From NCBI GenBank assembly GCA_017435385.1, contig JAFSFB010000016.1, positions 1 to 64,000 of the forward strand: a stretch of DNA of 64,000 nucleotides. Reading direction: 5' to 3'. Shown in pieces: positions 34,301 to 41,670 of the stretch. The stretch is from Clostridia bacterium. GTDB taxonomy: Bacteria; Bacillota; Clostridia; Oscillospirales; Acutalibacteraceae. The notes under the pieces are model-generated. The model saw only the letters and a list, made by a program, of their open reading frames with translations. It ran no database searches and had not been told where the DNA came from. The number at the start of each line of letters is the position of its first letter. The first letter of the stretch is position 1. Both the position numbers and the translations under genes were made by a program.

Positions 34301-34463
34301 GAGCCATCAGGGATGCATCGGGAATATCATAAAGCCTTTCGGTCGTTTCAAGGGCAAGAACATCATCAATGCGTGCCACCTTTTTAAAAAGCAGCGGATT
34401 GAGAGTTGTTTCAAATCTTTTGAGTTTATCGAGCGTTCGCTCAATTTGTTTTTCGGTCAGCAT
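31359..34463 (-). CDS. GH38 alpha-mannosidase
   Basis: A 1034-residue cytosolic alpha-mannosidase. The GH38 barrel includes the zinc-binding GHSHLDTAWLW (near residue 258) and the nucleophile motif WLPDTFGYSA (Asp near 371). Middle and C-terminal beta domains follow, ending with FRPFEIKTLKISY. It lacks a signal peptide, so it should act on imported N-glycan or mannan fragments. Length and motifs are normal for bacterial class II enzymes. It lies between a 4Fe-4S protein gene (28 nt) and an esterase gene (12 nt). Confidence 0.95.
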   Translation of the reverse strand: MLTEKQIERTLDKLKRFETTLNPLLFKKVARIDDVLALETTERLYDIPDASLMAPVSNGWIWGAEESFCWFRTEFTVPEELDGKDLFIMPHTEGYETLLWVNGKPFGTFCTKIVFTGHGNHYCDLLKMKARAGEKIEIALEVYSGHTHLGTQPFETNRLIKEYRYKFGGIDICLKDEYINEFYFDLRVVNELCETLPESSFRRGDIVNALYEVHKRVYYAYDDVDEEAFRAALKAAHPYLKEVLAVKNGPDAAQVGIIGHSHLDTAWLWKKTETIKKCARTYSNAISMMEQYPEFLFVQSSACHSDMVRKHYPALFEDIKARVAQGRYEPNGGVWVECDCNITSGESMVRQFLWGQRFTRKYFDFTSNCFWLPDTFGYSAAIPQIMKGCCVDYFLTTKIDWNDTNSFPYDTFYWKGIDGTTVFTHFNKIPAWPSPADLHYAVTGDTKEGHRSLHERSVTRKRICAFGHGDGGGGPQFEMMETARRIKDLNGCAKAEYSTVGEYMKKIEADAKNASTFAGELYLELHRGTLTNQHNIKHNNRKAELMLRDLEYLTVAKAVRDSEIASDEKIRPLYEKLLINQFHDILPGTCIPSAHKLALEETGEILEKAADYIKAVVDGDEKYVTLTNTLSFERSDAVFLECEEGLVADIPCKQQAYKNLDGKNILIISGVKIPAFSSVRINLVEGAADSASEISVSDSGVSTPFADIVFDSKGYIESLFDKRAGREVRGEGYPLNTLIAAEDLPSAWDNWDIDADLEEKFEDSSVLLSREVVSQGAAALIIRSVYRITDKSTVTQDAIYFADSPEIRFDTVMDWQDNHRFMKAAFDTSVQNSFARFEIQFGNVMRPTTRNDSVEKAKFEVVNHKYTDLSETRFGAAILNDSKYGISVKDGQMRLSLHKGGTRPDFEGDKGVHRTVYSFLPHDGGFGAETVIRPAYELNVPVIAGNGGFEAIPLVVPKAENVIVEAIKPCEDNEKAFIVRLYEAEGTFTNCPVEFFDGAKKVEITNMLEEVQESFDGGVLQFRPFEIKTLKISY

Positions 34464-34491
34464 AATTACTTTTCTTCCTTCGGGGTTGGAG

Positions 34492-35151
34492 TTATCTTTT
34501 ATTCATCGGGCAGACACTCATGCAGATTCCGCAGACGGAGCCTCTGCCGATTTTCTGAAATTTTGTTTTCATATAGGTACTGCAGGCTTCGGGATCGAAG
34601 ATCTCTTCTCTCGGAATTCCCGCATACCAGTCAACACCTTTAATTGCATTGGCGGGACACGCCTTAACGCAAAGGTCACAGCCGCTGCATATATTCCTGA
34701 TCTCGACATCGGAAACATCAAATTCGCAATCGGTGAATATTGTTCCGAGTCTGACAAAGCTGCCGTATTCGTTATGAAGAAACAGGGAGTTTCTTCCGAT
34801 CGAGCCGAGACCCGCAAGGCAGGCGGCTTTTTTATGGGAATATCTTCCCTTATAATTCCAGCCGTCCTTGTTGATGCTCTGCGAGGCGGCAACGGTTACG
34901 TAACGATAGCCCTTTCTCTGCAGAAAAAGACCTGCCTGCAAAAGCATCGAGTCAATGAATGCATTGACATTACGGTAATGGTTGAAATATGTATGAGTCG
35001 GCTCATCCTCGATCTCTTCGATTATCTCCTCGGATAGCCTGACAGCTATGCTCACACCGAAGGGAAGCGGACCGTCGTCAGCCGAGAAAAAGCCGACATC
35101 GGAAACTCCCTTCTCAAGCAGAAAAGCTTTAAGCTCGTTCTGAATGCTCAT
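34492..35151 (-). CDS. 4Fe-4S double-cluster protein, epoxyqueuosine reductase-like
   Basis: The 219-residue protein resembles the QueG (COG1600) group but is shorter than QueG (~380 residues). It has the family core PFGVSIAVRLS and GWNYKGRYSHKKAACLAGLG, then two ferredoxin motifs: CSGCDLCVKACP (about 162-173) and C-terminal CGICMSVCP. The HEAT-repeat tail of QueG is absent, so I do not assign queuosine function; a small iron-sulfur redox protein is safer. Its start overlaps the prmA stop codon by one base. Confidence 0.82.
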   Translation of the reverse strand: MSIQNELKAFLLEKGVSDVGFFSADDGPLPFGVSIAVRLSEEIIEEIEDEPTHTYFNHYRNVNAFIDSMLLQAGLFLQRKGYRYVTVAASQSINKDGWNYKGRYSHKKAACLAGLGSIGRNSLFLHNEYGSFVRLGTIFTDCEFDVSDVEIRNICSGCDLCVKACPANAIKGVDWYAGIPREEIFDPEACSTYMKTKFQKIGRGSVCGICMSVCPMNKR

Positions 35152-36077
35152 CAGCCCTTCACCTTCGTTTCAAAGCAGAGCCAGCCGCCGCTTTCATGGC
35201 GGGCAATGACCTCAAGACCGTTCTTTTCAAAGGCGGCGAGAACATCGTCCTCTCTCGGAACGATGATGCCCGAGGTGATGAACACAGCATCGGGATTCAT
35301 ATAATCCTTTACATTTTCGCAAAGAATGACAATGATATCGGCAACGATATTCGCCGCAACGATATCGAATTTTCCGCTGACCTTGTCGGTCAGAGAACCC
35401 TGCAGAACTTTATACTGCGGCTCGGAGAAGCCGTTTGTTTCGCCGTTTTCTCTTGCTGTCTTGACGGCAAGCGCATCGATATCGACGCCGACCGCCGAAT
35501 CTGCTCCGAGGAGAAGACCTGCGACTGAGAGAATGCCGCTTCCGCAGCCGATATCAAGCATCGTCTTTCCGTTCTCGGCATATTTCTCAACGCTTTCGAG
35601 GCAGAGTCTTGTTGTATCGTGAGTTCCCGAACCGAAAGCAAGACCGGGCTCAAGATGAAGCACGGCTCTGTTGCCCGCATCAAATTCCTGTTCCCAGATG
35701 GGACGGATGAGCAGACGCTCACCCACGGGCATGGGCTTGAAATATTTCTTCCAGTTGTTCTCCCAGTCCGCATTCTTGCAAACTGCTTCATCGAGTTCAT
35801 GATCAATACCCTCGGCGGTCAGCCTTTCGGAAAGGAACGACACCGCTTCGGCAGGATTTTCCTCGGGAGAAATATAGATATGAACAATGCCCTTTGTTCT
35901 GTCTTTCGCAAGCAGATCTTCATCAATGAGGTCGATTCTTGCGATCTGCCATGCTTCCTCCTCGAGGGTTCTGTAATCTTCGATATAAATTCCGTAGGGA
36001 ACCGCCATATGAGCGATATCCCCTGCTCTGTCAACATCATCGGCGTTGACGGTTATTTTGATTTCAGTCCAGTCCAT
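35151..36077 (-). CDS. prmA: Ribosomal protein L11 methyltransferase
   Basis: The 308-residue PrmA trimethylates ribosomal protein L11. The N-terminal L11-binding ferredoxin-like domain (~1-120) begins MDWTEIKI, and the SAM-binding core follows: LEPGLAFGSGTHDTTRLCL, TMLDIGCGSGILSVAG, and NIVADIIV in the NPxY-like position. I chose the ATG at 36077, preceded by GGAG; the in-frame TTG 12 nt upstream overlaps that ribosome site. It follows the DUF2804 gene by 12 nt. Confidence 0.95.
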   Translation of the reverse strand: MDWTEIKITVNADDVDRAGDIAHMAVPYGIYIEDYRTLEEEAWQIARIDLIDEDLLAKDRTKGIVHIYISPEENPAEAVSFLSERLTAEGIDHELDEAVCKNADWENNWKKYFKPMPVGERLLIRPIWEQEFDAGNRAVLHLEPGLAFGSGTHDTTRLCLESVEKYAENGKTMLDIGCGSGILSVAGLLLGADSAVGVDIDALAVKTARENGETNGFSEPQYKVLQGSLTDKVSGKFDIVAANIVADIIVILCENVKDYMNPDAVFITSGIIVPREDDVLAAFEKNGLEVIARHESGGWLCFETKVKG

Positions 36078-36089
36078 TTGAATCTCCAA

Positions 36090-37118
36090 TTAATATTTAT
36101 TGTGAACATCTTCGGCAAAGCAAAGCATATCCTTGACCTCGATAACCGTTCCGTCGTCGAGAACAGCCTTACCGCTGAGTCTGCCGAAAACCTGATGCTG
36201 GTCGGTGATGATAACCTTTACATCGATCTTTGCGGCTCTGTCGATGATCGGAACGAAGTCCATTTCAAATCTGCCGTTGTTCGAGGTGAATTTCCACGGA
36301 TCAGTATAACCGCTTTCGGGAATGTGGAATTTGACATCGTCAAGCTTGTGAGCTACGCCGTCATAGAAGAGAATGTTTTCGCTTGCTGCTGTGGTATCGC
36401 CGAAGCCGTAGCCGATATTGAAGCCGAAGGCATGGCCGTTGATATCCATGTTGCCCGAGCCCCAATACCATGTATTGTCATATGTCCAGACGCCTCTGCC
36501 CCAGTCAAGAGTTCCGAAGTCTGTCGAGGGATCGAAAACATATTCCTTGCCGTCAAAATTGACCTTGCCGCTTGCTCTCATGCAGTTGATCTTCTGATTA
36601 TAATAGAAAGCGGTCTTCTTTTCTTTCCACGGGGTTGCGATGACCATTGTGTCCATCTCGGGCTGAGCAAGAGTAATGTCGCAGGAGAAGGTCTTTCCGT
36701 CAAGGAAATTCTTGAAATTGCAGACGATCCTGCGCTGACCCTCGGTAACTCTGAACTCCATGTCAAGACGCTTGTCATGATAAATGCAGTCGCCCTTTTC
36801 GCTCGTTGAGGGAAGCTTCAGCTTACCCATGGGAAGAGCGTTGAGAATGGTTTCGGTATGCTCCCAGGGCTTTGAAAAATCAAGAAGGCTGACGGACTGC
36901 AGACCGATATAGCCGTCATCCGACATCGTGAAAGCAACGCCGAAGTTATTCTTTTCGGACAGAACAAGATAATAATCCCATTCCTTGATTCTGAATTTCG
37001 GAGCCTTGATCGCATTTCGGTCATAGACCTGACAGAGCTTTCTTGACCAGCCGGGCTCTCTGAGGCTTCCGTCTTCTTTAAGTAAGGGCTGAACCTTTGT
37101 AACTTCATGGTTTCTCAT
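36090..37118 (-). CDS. DUF2804 domain protein
   Basis: The 342-residue protein matches the DUF2804 pattern: an N-terminal LLKEDGSLREPGWSRKL segment, a KEWDYYLVL strand, and a central block with DFGTLDWGRGVWTY and WYWGSG that recalls lipocalin-like or carotenoid-hydratase-like beta-barrels. No catalytic role is established for the family. AGGAGG lies 8 nt before the ATG. It sits between yhaM (18 nt) and prmA (12 nt). Function unknown. Confidence 0.85.
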   Translation of the reverse strand: MRNHEVTKVQPLLKEDGSLREPGWSRKLCQVYDRNAIKAPKFRIKEWDYYLVLSEKNNFGVAFTMSDDGYIGLQSVSLLDFSKPWEHTETILNALPMGKLKLPSTSEKGDCIYHDKRLDMEFRVTEGQRRIVCNFKNFLDGKTFSCDITLAQPEMDTMVIATPWKEKKTAFYYNQKINCMRASGKVNFDGKEYVFDPSTDFGTLDWGRGVWTYDNTWYWGSGNMDINGHAFGFNIGYGFGDTTAASENILFYDGVAHKLDDVKFHIPESGYTDPWKFTSNNGRFEMDFVPIIDRAAKIDVKVIITDQHQVFGRLSGKAVLDDGTVIEVKDMLCFAEDVHNKY

Positions 37119-37135
37119 ATCATTTCCTCCTGTGA

Positions 37136-38113
37136 TTAATTTTCTTCAATAAGATTTATGCCTTCGCCGCCCCATCTGCCGTGGTTATAAAGGTTGCGGT
37201 TTTCGAGTGCCCACTGACGGGGAGTGAATGAACCAACCTCAACCTCACTGACGGCATGATTCATTTCATAGAGCCTTGCATCGAGAAGGTCAAGCTGAGA
37301 AAGAAGCTCAGCTTCAATGAACATCGGAAGCTTCGCCGCTCCGAATTCGGGCGTGCCGTGATGGGAAATGAGCATATGCTCAACAAGCGTCAGGGTTTCA
37401 TCGGAGATTCCGTTTTCCCTTCCTATGCGGTCAACATTGACTGCACCCATAACAAGATGTCCGAGAAGATTGCCCTTGACGGTATATTCGCCTGCGATTC
37501 CCGTTGAGGCAACCTCAAGCTCCTCTATCTTTGCAATATCGTGAAGGATCGCACCTGCACAAAGCAGGTCATAATTGACATATCTGTAAATCGAGCAAAC
37601 GCTCTTTGCAAGGCGGAGAATGGAAAGAGTATGCATCAGAAGTCCGCTTCTGACGGCATGATGAAGGTTCTTCGCCGCAGGCCAATAAAGAAGCTTTTCT
37701 CTGTATGCCTCGATCACCTTTGTAACAAGAAGCTTCAGTTCATCATCGGCAAACGAAGCAATGACCGCCTCGACCTCAGCGAGCATGACCTCACCCGAAA
37801 GACATGCCGAGGGAACATAATCCTCAATTCTGACATTGTCCTCGGGAAGAACACAGCGGATTCTTTCCACTCTGAACTGAATCGTGTCGTTGAAAGGAAC
37901 ATAGCTTCCTCTGACCTTAACAAAATCAAACTTTTCAAAGGTATTGGAGGGCGACTCCTTATAATCCCAGAGCTTTGCGCTGATTTCGCCGTCATTATCG
38001 GCAAGCACAAGATCAAGATACGGAACACCCTTTGCGGTTATTTTCTTTTCAACCGACTTGATAAGGCAGAAGCCCTCATGCGACTGACCCGAGCCTATTG
38101 CGGTAAAATTCAT
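37136..38113 (-). CDS. yhaM: YhaM-type 3'-5' exoribonuclease
   Basis: About 325 residues: an N-terminal OB-fold nucleic-acid-binding domain (~12-95) and an HD phosphohydrolase domain (~150-280). The HD residues are seen in HAVRSGLLMHTLSILRLA and ILHDIAKI, followed by HMLISHHGTPEFGA. YhaM trims RNA and DNA 3' ends in Firmicutes. The ATG at 38113 is preceded by GGAGGAG; the longer frame to 38140 lacks a ribosome site. It is the first gene of a six-gene operon and has a good promoter at 38156-38184. Confidence 0.92.
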   Translation of the reverse strand: MNFTAIGSGQSHEGFCLIKSVEKKITAKGVPYLDLVLADNDGEISAKLWDYKESPSNTFEKFDFVKVRGSYVPFNDTIQFRVERIRCVLPEDNVRIEDYVPSACLSGEVMLAEVEAVIASFADDELKLLVTKVIEAYREKLLYWPAAKNLHHAVRSGLLMHTLSILRLAKSVCSIYRYVNYDLLCAGAILHDIAKIEELEVASTGIAGEYTVKGNLLGHLVMGAVNVDRIGRENGISDETLTLVEHMLISHHGTPEFGAAKLPMFIEAELLSQLDLLDARLYEMNHAVSEVEVGSFTPRQWALENRNLYNHGRWGGEGINLIEEN

Positions 38114-38155
38114 ATGTATCTCCTCCGAACAGAGTTTCATTCTGTAATCAGATTT

Positions 38156-38184
38156 ATTGTAGCATATATATAATAGAAATACAA
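38156..38184 (-). promoter_or_regulatory. Promoter of the yhaM operon
   Basis: On the minus strand TTGTAT (38179-38184), a 17-nt spacer and TACAAT (38156-38161) lie 42 nt before the yhaM start codon. Confidence 0.65.
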
Positions 38185-38238
38185 ATCAAAAATATAAATA
38201 AAAGTAACTTTTTTTAAAATATTTTCGCAGCAAAAGTA

Positions 38239-38266
38239 TTGACAAACGAAGCATTCGGCATATAAT
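38239..38266 (+). promoter_or_regulatory. Sigma-A promoter of the FMN riboswitch–ribU transcript
   Basis: A perfect TTGACA (38239-38244), a 16-nt spacer and a perfect TATAAT (38261-38266) put the transcription start just upstream of the riboswitch P1 stem. Confidence 0.85.
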
Positions 38267-38274
38267 GAAATTAA

Positions 38275-38390
38275 CAATTCTCGGGGCGGGGTGAGATTCC
38301 CCACCGGTGGTAAAGTCCACGACTCATCGGAAGATGACTGATGCGGTGAAATTCCGCAACCGACGGTTAAAGTCCGGATGAAAGAGATTG
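38275..38390 (+). ncRNA. FMN riboswitch (RFN element)
   Basis: The conserved RFN core is plainly present: GGGGCGGGGTGAGATTCCC, the CACCGGTGGTAAAGTCCACGA block (38311-38331), a variable P4-type hairpin, CGGTGAAATTCCGCAACCGA (38344-38363) and CGGTTAAAGTCCGGATG. P1 is closed by CAATTCTC (38275-38282) and GAGATTG (38384-38390). It precedes an intrinsic terminator and the riboflavin transporter gene, so FMN should shut transcription off. Confidence 0.96.
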
Positions 38391-38408
38391 CCGATATTTC
38401 GACTTTTT

Positions 38409-38433
38409 CGCCCTGTTTTTCAGGGCGGTTTTT
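38409..38433 (+). terminator. Regulated terminator of the FMN riboswitch
   Basis: CGCCCTG and CAGGGCG form a 7-bp stem with a five-T loop, followed by GTTTTTG. Its place between the aptamer and ribU marks it as the expression platform. Confidence 0.85.
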
Positions 38434-38469
38434 GTTTTTTCGGCACTCCGAGGGAATGGAGTTTTACTT

Positions 38470-39024
38470 ATGAAAAAAAATCAGACAGTCATCAGAACAG
38501 CCATTATGGCTATGCTCACGGCGGTTTCGATCGTTCTCGTTTATTTCATCCATCTTCCGCTGATTCCGGGAGTGGCTTTTCTCGAATACGATCCCGCAGA
38601 CATACCCGTGCTTATCGGAGCGATGATGCTCGGGCCCGTTTCGGGCATCGTCATCCTTCTTGCCGTCTGCCTCATTCAGGCTTTGACGGTCAGCGCCGCA
38701 AGCGGATGGATCGGCTTCGTCATGCATTTCGTTGCATCTTCCGTGCTTGTGCTTATCCCCTCTGTTATTTACAGAAAAAAGAAAACAACCGTCAGTCTGA
38801 TCGTCGGACTCGTTCTCGGAGTCATCGCCATGACTGCGGTCATGATTCCCCTGAATCTCGTTTTCACGGGCATTTTCATGGGTACGGGCGTCAAGGCGGT
38901 CGCATCGATGCTCATTCCCGCAATCATCCCCTTCAACCTTGCAAAAGCATCGATAAACGCCGTTGTCACCTTTGCCGTTTTCACTCCGATTTCAAAAATA
39001 CTCGGAAAATATACAAAGATATGA
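38470..39024 (+). CDS. ribU: Riboflavin ECF transporter S component
   Basis: The 184-residue membrane protein has about six helices and the RibU/ECF S-component pattern. An N-terminal RTAIMAMLTAVSIVL helix is followed by IPGVAFLEYDPADIPVLIG, a segment typical of flavin-binding S components. It captures riboflavin and works with the shared ECF energising module, not encoded here. FMN riboswitch control strongly supports the substrate. Its stop codon overlaps the next start (ATGA). Confidence 0.93.
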   Translation: MKKNQTVIRTAIMAMLTAVSIVLVYFIHLPLIPGVAFLEYDPADIPVLIGAMMLGPVSGIVILLAVCLIQALTVSAASGWIGFVMHFVASSVLVLIPSVIYRKKKTTVSLIVGLVLGVIAMTAVMIPLNLVFTGIFMGTGVKAVASMLIPAIIPFNLAKASINAVVTFAVFTPISKILGKYTKI

Positions 39025-39494
39025 TAATTCATCCCATACCTCCGCTGTTTGACGGCGAATCAAGAACGCTCATTCTCGGCTCATTTCCCTCAGTCAAATC
39101 AAGGGAAGCCGCATTCTTCTACGGTCATCCCCAGAACAGATTCTGGGCGGTTGTTTCGGCAGTTATCGGCTGCCCGAAGCCCGAAACCGTTGAAGAAAAA
39201 AAGAAGATGATTCTTGAAAACCATCTCGCCATGTGGGATGTTATCGCCTCCTGCGAAATCGAAGGGAGCGCAGACAGCACGATAAGAAGCGTCACCGCAA
39301 ACGACCTTTCGGTCATTCTTGAAAACAGCAGAGTTGACAGAATCATCGTAAACGGCAAAACAGCCGAAAAATACTATAACAGATACACTTACCCGAAAAC
39401 GGGTATTAAAGCGATATGCCTGCCCTCAACAAGCCCTGCAAACGCCGCATGGAGCATCGAAAAGCTTGTTGAGGCATGGAAAGTTATTCTGTAA
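39021..39494 (+). CDS. DNA-deoxyinosine glycosylase (family 6 UDG-like)
   Basis: The 157-residue enzyme matches hypoxanthine-DNA glycosylases of the uracil-DNA glycosylase superfamily: N-terminal LILGSFPSVKSREAAFFYGH, the catalytic-region HPQNRFW (near residue 38-44), and the late segment LPSTSPANAAWS. It would excise deaminated adenine (hypoxanthine) from DNA. Start is the ATG of an ATGA overlap with ribU; the longer upstream frame runs through ribU and the riboswitch and was rejected. No functional link with riboflavin uptake is evident. Confidence 0.88.
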   Translation: MIIHPIPPLFDGESRTLILGSFPSVKSREAAFFYGHPQNRFWAVVSAVIGCPKPETVEEKKKMILENHLAMWDVIASCEIEGSADSTIRSVTANDLSVILENSRVDRIIVNGKTAEKYYNRYTYPKTGIKAICLPSTSPANAAWSIEKLVEAWKVIL

Positions 39495-39500
39495 AAAAGG

Positions 39501-40649
39501 ATGATAAAAATGATAAAGCGCCTCGGTTACATCGTGAAATTTCTTCCCGCTCTGATTTCAACCGTCGTCGCCTTTGCTTCGGTCTTTTCCGCAAGCGACG
39601 CAAGACTCTCCGAAGAAATCGCAGAGCAGATTCAGCGGATCTCCGACTTGAAACAGGCTTATTCAAGCGGAGAGATCGCCCCCGTTGACGAAGCATCTTT
39701 CTTCGACGGAAACCTTGAAGCAGAGCTTGAGGCAGGCATAAAATTCAATGAGCTGAGCTTCATCGCAACCCACAACAGCTATCAGACCGTTTCAACGGAC
39801 ACAACGAAGAAATTATACCGTCATCTCTCTGACCTCACCTTCGGACTTGTCAAACCGAACAAAGCGGATTTTGAAAGTGAAACGCTCACGGACCAGCTCA
39901 ACTGCGGCATCAGAAGCTTTGAAATCGACATCGAGGTTTTCGACCGTGACGGTGATATTTCTTTCACCTGCATGCACAGCCCAAACATTGAAATGACGAC
40001 CTCTTGCTATGATTTTGCGCTTGCGATGAAGGAGATCGCCATGTGGTCCGACAACAATCCGGATCACCTGCCGATAACGGTTATCATTGAGCCCAAGGAA
40101 ACATTTCTCCCCCTTGAGGATATGAAAAAGTTCAATATCGGGTATGCCGATGAATTCGATTCGGTTCTTCGGAAAACACTCGGAGAAAAGCTGTTCACTC
40201 CCGACGATATGCTCCGTGATTAAGCTTCGTTCGGCGAAATGAGAAAAGCCGATGACTGGTGCAAAATCAACGATATGCTCGGAAAAGTTCTCATTCTTCT
40301 CCACGAATGCAACACCACCGAGAAATATATTGCAGCAGACGAAACATTAAGGTCGCAGGCTATGTTCCCGATGCTCAGAGAGAAAGATATTGAGCGTGAC
40401 TGCGCTTCGTTCATTATTATGAACATGCCCGATGAGCTTCTTGAAGTTCAGGATGCGGTCATTGATGAAAACAAGCTGATCGTACGCACACGCACCGATA
40501 AATTCACAGAGGTCACCGATGAGCGTTATGAGCTTGCCATGGAAAGCAAGGCAAACATAGTTTCAACGGATTATCCGCCGAGAACCGATAACACAGCTGA
40601 CAGCTATGTTGTTTCGTTCAACGGAAAGACTGTCAGAAAGGTAAAATAA
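39501..40649 (+). pseudogene. Ca2+-dependent PI-PLC-like gene with an in-frame stop codon
   Basis: One frame encodes a ~380-residue exported phospholipase C-like protein, interrupted by TAA at 40221-40223. The 5' part (to 40220) has a signal peptide, the first catalytic-His segment ATHNSYQ, acidic FEIDIEVFD and the second His in CMHSPNIEM. The 3' part continues in the same frame with ADDWCKINDMLGKVLILL, the rest of the TIM barrel. The TAA falls where relatives have Tyr (D-Y-x-S), one base from TAT or TAC. The likely start is the second ATG at 39510, 9 nt after AAGG. This may be a recent pseudogene, read-through, or a sequencing error. Confidence 0.75.
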
Positions 40650-40657
40650 AAAAATTC

Positions 40658-40681
40658 AGCCGTCGGCAAAAACCGACGGCT
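40658..40681. terminator. Bidirectional terminator between PI-PLC-like and mutarotase genes
   Basis: A perfect 9-bp stem AGCCGTCGG / CCGACGGCT with a six-base loop. The plus strand continues TGTTTTG, and the minus strand continues GAATTTTTTT, so it can serve both convergent genes. Confidence 0.9.
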
Positions 40682-40692
40682 GTTTTGCTGTA

Positions 40693-41538
40693 CTATTTGA
40701 TTATTTCCGCATTCCAGAAGAACTCGAAGGTTTCGCCCTCTGCAAGCTTTTCGATTCCCCTCTTTTCGGAGATATCGTTCTTGACCTCTCTGCCGTCATT
40801 CACGCCGTACCACGGTTCAAGGCAGACATAGGGTGCGCCGGGCTTCGCCCAGATGCCGAGGAAGGGGCATTTGCCGAAGGTGAATTCAAGTTCGTTTTCG
40901 CCCTTGATCCGAAGCTTTTCGGATTTCATGCCCGAAAGAATGAGAGCATCCGCTTTGAAAATATCCTCCGTTATCTCAATCTCTCTGCTGTTTTCAAGCA
41001 GGGGGAATTTTTTGTCGATTATGAGATTGTCGCTGTCGATTCTCTCGGTTGCAAGAGTTTCGGGATATTCAAATTCAATGATATCGCCGACCTTGCAGTT
41101 GAAGCCGGGATGAGCACCGATCGAGAAATACATCTCGCCCTTCGTCTTGTTGATAACGGTCATCGTGTTTTTAAGCGATTTGCCGTTAAGCTCAAATGTC
41201 ATGAGCAGTTCAAAATCAAAGGGATAGCTTGCACGGGTATTTTCATCACTCTCAAGGCTGAAAACCGCCTTTGCGCCTGCGCATTCCTTCACCGCAAACG
41301 GAAGCTTTCTCGCAAGACCGTGCTTGGGCATTGAATATTCCTTGCCGTTATAGCGGTATTTGTCGTCAATAAGCTGACCGATAACGGGGAAAAGCACGGG
41401 TGCCTGACCGTACCATATCTCGGTTTTGCCGTACCAGATATATTCCTTGCCGTTTTCCTTCGATTTAAGCGAGTGGAGCTGAGCACCCATATCGTCGATT
41501 TCGCAGGTGAAAAATTCGTTCTCTATTTGATAAAACAT
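40693..41538 (-). CDS. Aldose 1-epimerase (galactose mutarotase)-like protein
   Basis: The 281-residue beta-sandwich protein of the mutarotase superfamily interconverts sugar anomers. Seen segments are MGAQLHSLKSKENGKEYIW, MPKHGLARKLPF, and the His-containing GAHPGFNC, then CLEPWYGVND. It resembles the YeaD/LacX-like branch more than classical GalM, so the exact sugar is uncertain. I take the ATG at 41538 (AAAGGA 9 nt upstream), not the ATG 9 nt earlier that touches the ribosome site. It is convergent with the PI-PLC-like gene. Confidence 0.88.
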   Translation of the reverse strand: MFYQIENEFFTCEIDDMGAQLHSLKSKENGKEYIWYGKTEIWYGQAPVLFPVIGQLIDDKYRYNGKEYSMPKHGLARKLPFAVKECAGAKAVFSLESDENTRASYPFDFELLMTFELNGKSLKNTMTVINKTKGEMYFSIGAHPGFNCKVGDIIEFEYPETLATERIDSDNLIIDKKFPLLENSREIEITEDIFKADALILSGMKSEKLRIKGENELEFTFGKCPFLGIWAKPGAPYVCLEPWYGVNDGREVKNDISEKRGIEKLAEGETFEFFWNAEIIK

Positions 41539-41568
41539 CGCAATCATTCCTTTCCTTTTTCTGAAAAT

Positions 41569-41597
41569 ATTCTATCAAATCTATTCATATATTTCAA
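41569..41597 (-). promoter_or_regulatory. Promoter of the mutarotase-like gene
   Basis: On the minus strand TTGAAA (41592-41597), a 17-nt spacer and TAGAAT (41569-41574) lie 30 nt before the start codon. Confidence 0.65.
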
Positions 41598-41615
41598 CTA
41601 TTTTTCGCCGAAATG

Positions 41616-41644
41616 TTGCCGTTTGCAATTAACGGTGTTATAAT
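41616..41644 (+). promoter_or_regulatory. Promoter of the MBL-fold hydrolase gene
   Basis: TTGCCG (41616-41621), a 17-nt spacer and a perfect TATAAT (41639-41644) lie 26 nt before the start codon. The divergent mutarotase promoter is about 20 bp away. Confidence 0.65.
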
Positions 41645-41670
41645 AAAGCCATTAAAACGAGGTGATTTCC

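Noticed and set aside
33531..34643. 370-codon open frame antisense to the GH38 gene
   Set aside because: No family-like sequence or ribosome site; a shadow of the alpha-mannosidase reading frame.
35619..36809. 396-codon open frame antisense to prmA and the DUF2804 gene
   Set aside because: It crosses two well-supported genes on the other strand and has no domain or start signal.
38388..39020. Long N-terminal extension of the DNA-deoxyinosine glycosylase
   Set aside because: It would run through the riboswitch terminator and ribU in another frame and is Arg/Ser/His-rich nonsense; the ATGA overlap at 39021 is the natural start.
40239..40649. Separate 136-residue gene downstream of the PI-PLC-like stop codon
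   Set aside because: It is in the same frame as the upstream part, completes its fold and has no ribosome site, so it is treated as the 3' part of one broken gene.
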